Shown here piece after piece: positions 6,427 through 6,980 of a stretch of 6,980 nt of DNA. The DNA comes from Promethearchaeota archaeon (GTDB lineage Archaea > Asgardarchaeota > Lokiarchaeia > Sigynarchaeales > SOKP01): contig JAHLWT010000214.1 of assembly GCA_019057775.1 (NCBI GenBank), positions 1 through 6,980 on the forward strand, given 5' to 3'. The position numbers were made by a program, and so were the translations under genes. Positions within the stretch are counted from its first letter, which is position 1, and each line of letters opens with the position of its first letter. A model generated the notes under the pieces. It had not been told where the DNA came from and ran no database searches. It was given only the letters and a program-made list of their open reading frames with translations.

Positions 6427-6503
6427 ACCCAAATAAACCTTCCCCAAATAATTAGAAAACAGAACCTCCCTTGTCAGATCCATTAAACAATCGGACGTTT
6501 TTT
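6427..6503 (+). repeat. Right copy of the diverged 77-bp direct repeat
   Basis: This copy is in the same orientation as 2824-2900 and aligns without gaps. It lies 86 bases beyond the recombinase remnant's stop codon and about 350 bases upstream of the protease start. The two copies enclose the protease and lipoprotein genes, 3603 bp apart start to start. No integron attC core pair (RYYYAAC with GTTRRRY) can be seen in either copy. Confidence 0.85.
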
Positions 6504-6589
6504 GAACAATAATAAGTTTGAATCATCTCTTAATATTTAGTCCCATTTAGTTCCACTTCATTTGAAGATATACAGGTGATGATATAAAA

Positions 6590-6844
6590 TTAAAATAAAT
6601 TATCCAACGGACTTCTCATATTGTATCTGTTCCGGTTCATAATATGAGTGTAAACCATTGTAGTCTGGATATTTTTGTGACCCAGGAGTTCCTGGACAAT
6701 CCGAATGTTATAACCGTCTTCCAGTAAATGTGTGGCAAAATAGTGACGAAAGGTATGAAAACTGGCGCTCTTAGTAATTCCTGCTTTTTCCACTGCTTTT
6801 TTTTCAAGCTTTTGCAGAAAGCTTTCATTGCGGTAGTAAATAGT
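6590..6844 (-). pseudogene. C-terminal remnant of an integron-integrase-like tyrosine recombinase
   Basis: An open frame of 84 codons ending at TAA 6590-6592 encodes the last third of the catalytic domain of a phage-type integrase. Visible catalytic residues are H30 and R33 ([13 protein letters not shown]), H56 (LLGHKN) and the nucleophile Y65 (VYTHI). The endings [21 protein letters not shown] and RSPLDNLF are typical of IntI integrases and of the related recombinases carried by some IS91-type elements. The first catalytic arginine and the DNA-binding N-terminal domain, roughly 230 residues or more, are missing. Upstream the frame meets a stop at 6845-6847, and the remaining DNA to the window edge shows no integrase sequence in any frame. 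The gene is therefore broken, probably by an insertion, unless the missing part resumes beyond 6980. A GTG at 6793 could start translation of only 67 residues and would not make an active enzyme. Confidence 0.85.
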
Positions 6845-6975
6845 TTATTTTCCCATATTGCACAACAACTATATCATATTATACGGAATTCTCATTAATT
6901 AATTATAAAAAAGGAGTATTATATGGAATCCGTTTTTATTTGAATATATTAGTATTATATGGTAATTTGCGGTAG
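6828..6975. repeat. 9-bp direct repeat TTGCGGTAG bracketing a 130-bp insert at the integrase break
   Basis: TTGCGGTAG occurs at 6828-6836 and again at 6967-6975. The first copy lies within integrase codons (YYRN), and the open frame ends nine bases beyond it. The intervening 6837-6966 is very AT-rich, stop-laden and unrelated to integrase. This is what a target-site duplication around a small insertion would look like. No terminal inverted repeats are apparent in the insert, and a chance 9-mer match cannot be excluded. Confidence 0.45.
6876..6966 (+). repeat. Three degenerate copies of a 15-bp motif (RTATTATAYGGWAWY)
   Basis: Copies at 6876-6890, 6916-6930 and 6952-6966 share TATTATA(C/T)GG and recur at 40- and 36-base intervals inside the AT-rich insert. 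Iterated spaced motifs could be protein-binding sites of a mobile element. In DNA this rich in AT, part of the similarity may be chance. Confidence 0.35.
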
Positions 6976-6980
6976 AATAT

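Larger units (their letters stand above)
6076..6589. other. Spacer upstream of the protease operon
   Basis: No gene is supported. The 514 bases contain the protease leader and promoter region (no clear promoter motif or Shine-Dalgarno sequence seen), a long imperfect inverted repeat (6191-6301), a simple hairpin ATTGTTTT-ATA-AAAACAAT (6325-6343), a weaker hairpin (AAGTTA/TAACTT, 6384-6400), the right copy of the 77-bp repeat (6427-6503), and AT-rich DNA downstream of the recombinase remnant. Confidence 0.7.

Noticed and set aside
2824..6503. Reading the two 77-bp repeats as integron attC sites, because an IntI-like remnant is adjacent
   Set aside because: Neither copy has paired RYYYAAC and GTTRRRY core boxes or a conserved hairpin, and they lie downstream of the integrase 3' end rather than on its 5' side where cassettes normally insert.
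1..6980. CRISPR array, rRNA or complete tRNA genes
   Set aside because: No regularly spaced near-identical repeats and no conserved RNA gene sequences were seen on either strand.

Overview
The window looks like chromosomal DNA of a member of the Bacteroidota, probably a Bacteroidales or Marinilabiliales-type bacterium. The evidence is a streptopain-family (C10) protease ending in a type IX secretion sorting domain, a TonB-dependent receptor of the family common in that phylum, a SiaC/DUF1987 phosphoprotein, weak Shine-Dalgarno signals and AT-rich DNA with long spacers. The species cannot be named from the sequence.

Layout from left to right. Bases 1-1012 (minus strand) hold the first 337 codons of a TonB-dependent outer-membrane receptor that runs off the left edge. 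A 740-base spacer (1013-1752) carries a Fur-box-like site on the receptor side and a block of inverted repeats (1318-1561). Two plus-strand genes follow: a hemerythrin-like di-iron protein (1753-2190) and a SiaC-family regulatory phosphoprotein (2245-2622). They are separated by a near-perfect 36-bp palindrome that resembles an intrinsic terminator or attenuator. After a 386-base spacer, a two-gene minus-strand operon fills 3009-6075. Its first gene is a large secreted C10 cysteine protease (863 aa). Its second is a small lipoprotein of unknown function whose ATG overlaps the protease stop codon by 8 bases. Upstream of the operon (6076-6589) is a long imperfect inverted repeat. The right end holds the C-terminal third of an integron-integrase-like tyrosine recombinase (6590-6844), cut off by unrelated AT-rich DNA.

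The most notable structure not explained by genes is a pair of diverged direct repeats, 2824-2900 and 6427-6503. They align without gaps over 77 bp (56 of 77 identical). They stand on either side of the protease/lipoprotein operon, and the right copy lies next to the recombinase remnant. This makes the 3.6-kb segment a candidate transferred or cassette-like module, although neither copy has integron attC core sites. Within the protease, a beta-sandwich-type domain is duplicated at 122-residue spacing, with a 13-residue signature preserved almost perfectly at DNA level.

How the genes may work together: protease and lipoprotein are translationally coupled and probably act together at the cell surface, where the lipoprotein could be a partner or an inhibitor (inference). 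Hemerythrin (iron/oxygen binding) and SiaC (phospho-switch) may be co-transcribed signalling or stress genes. The receptor may be iron-regulated. I did not find a fully novel system that can be demonstrated from sequence alone; the repeat-bounded protease module is the best lead.
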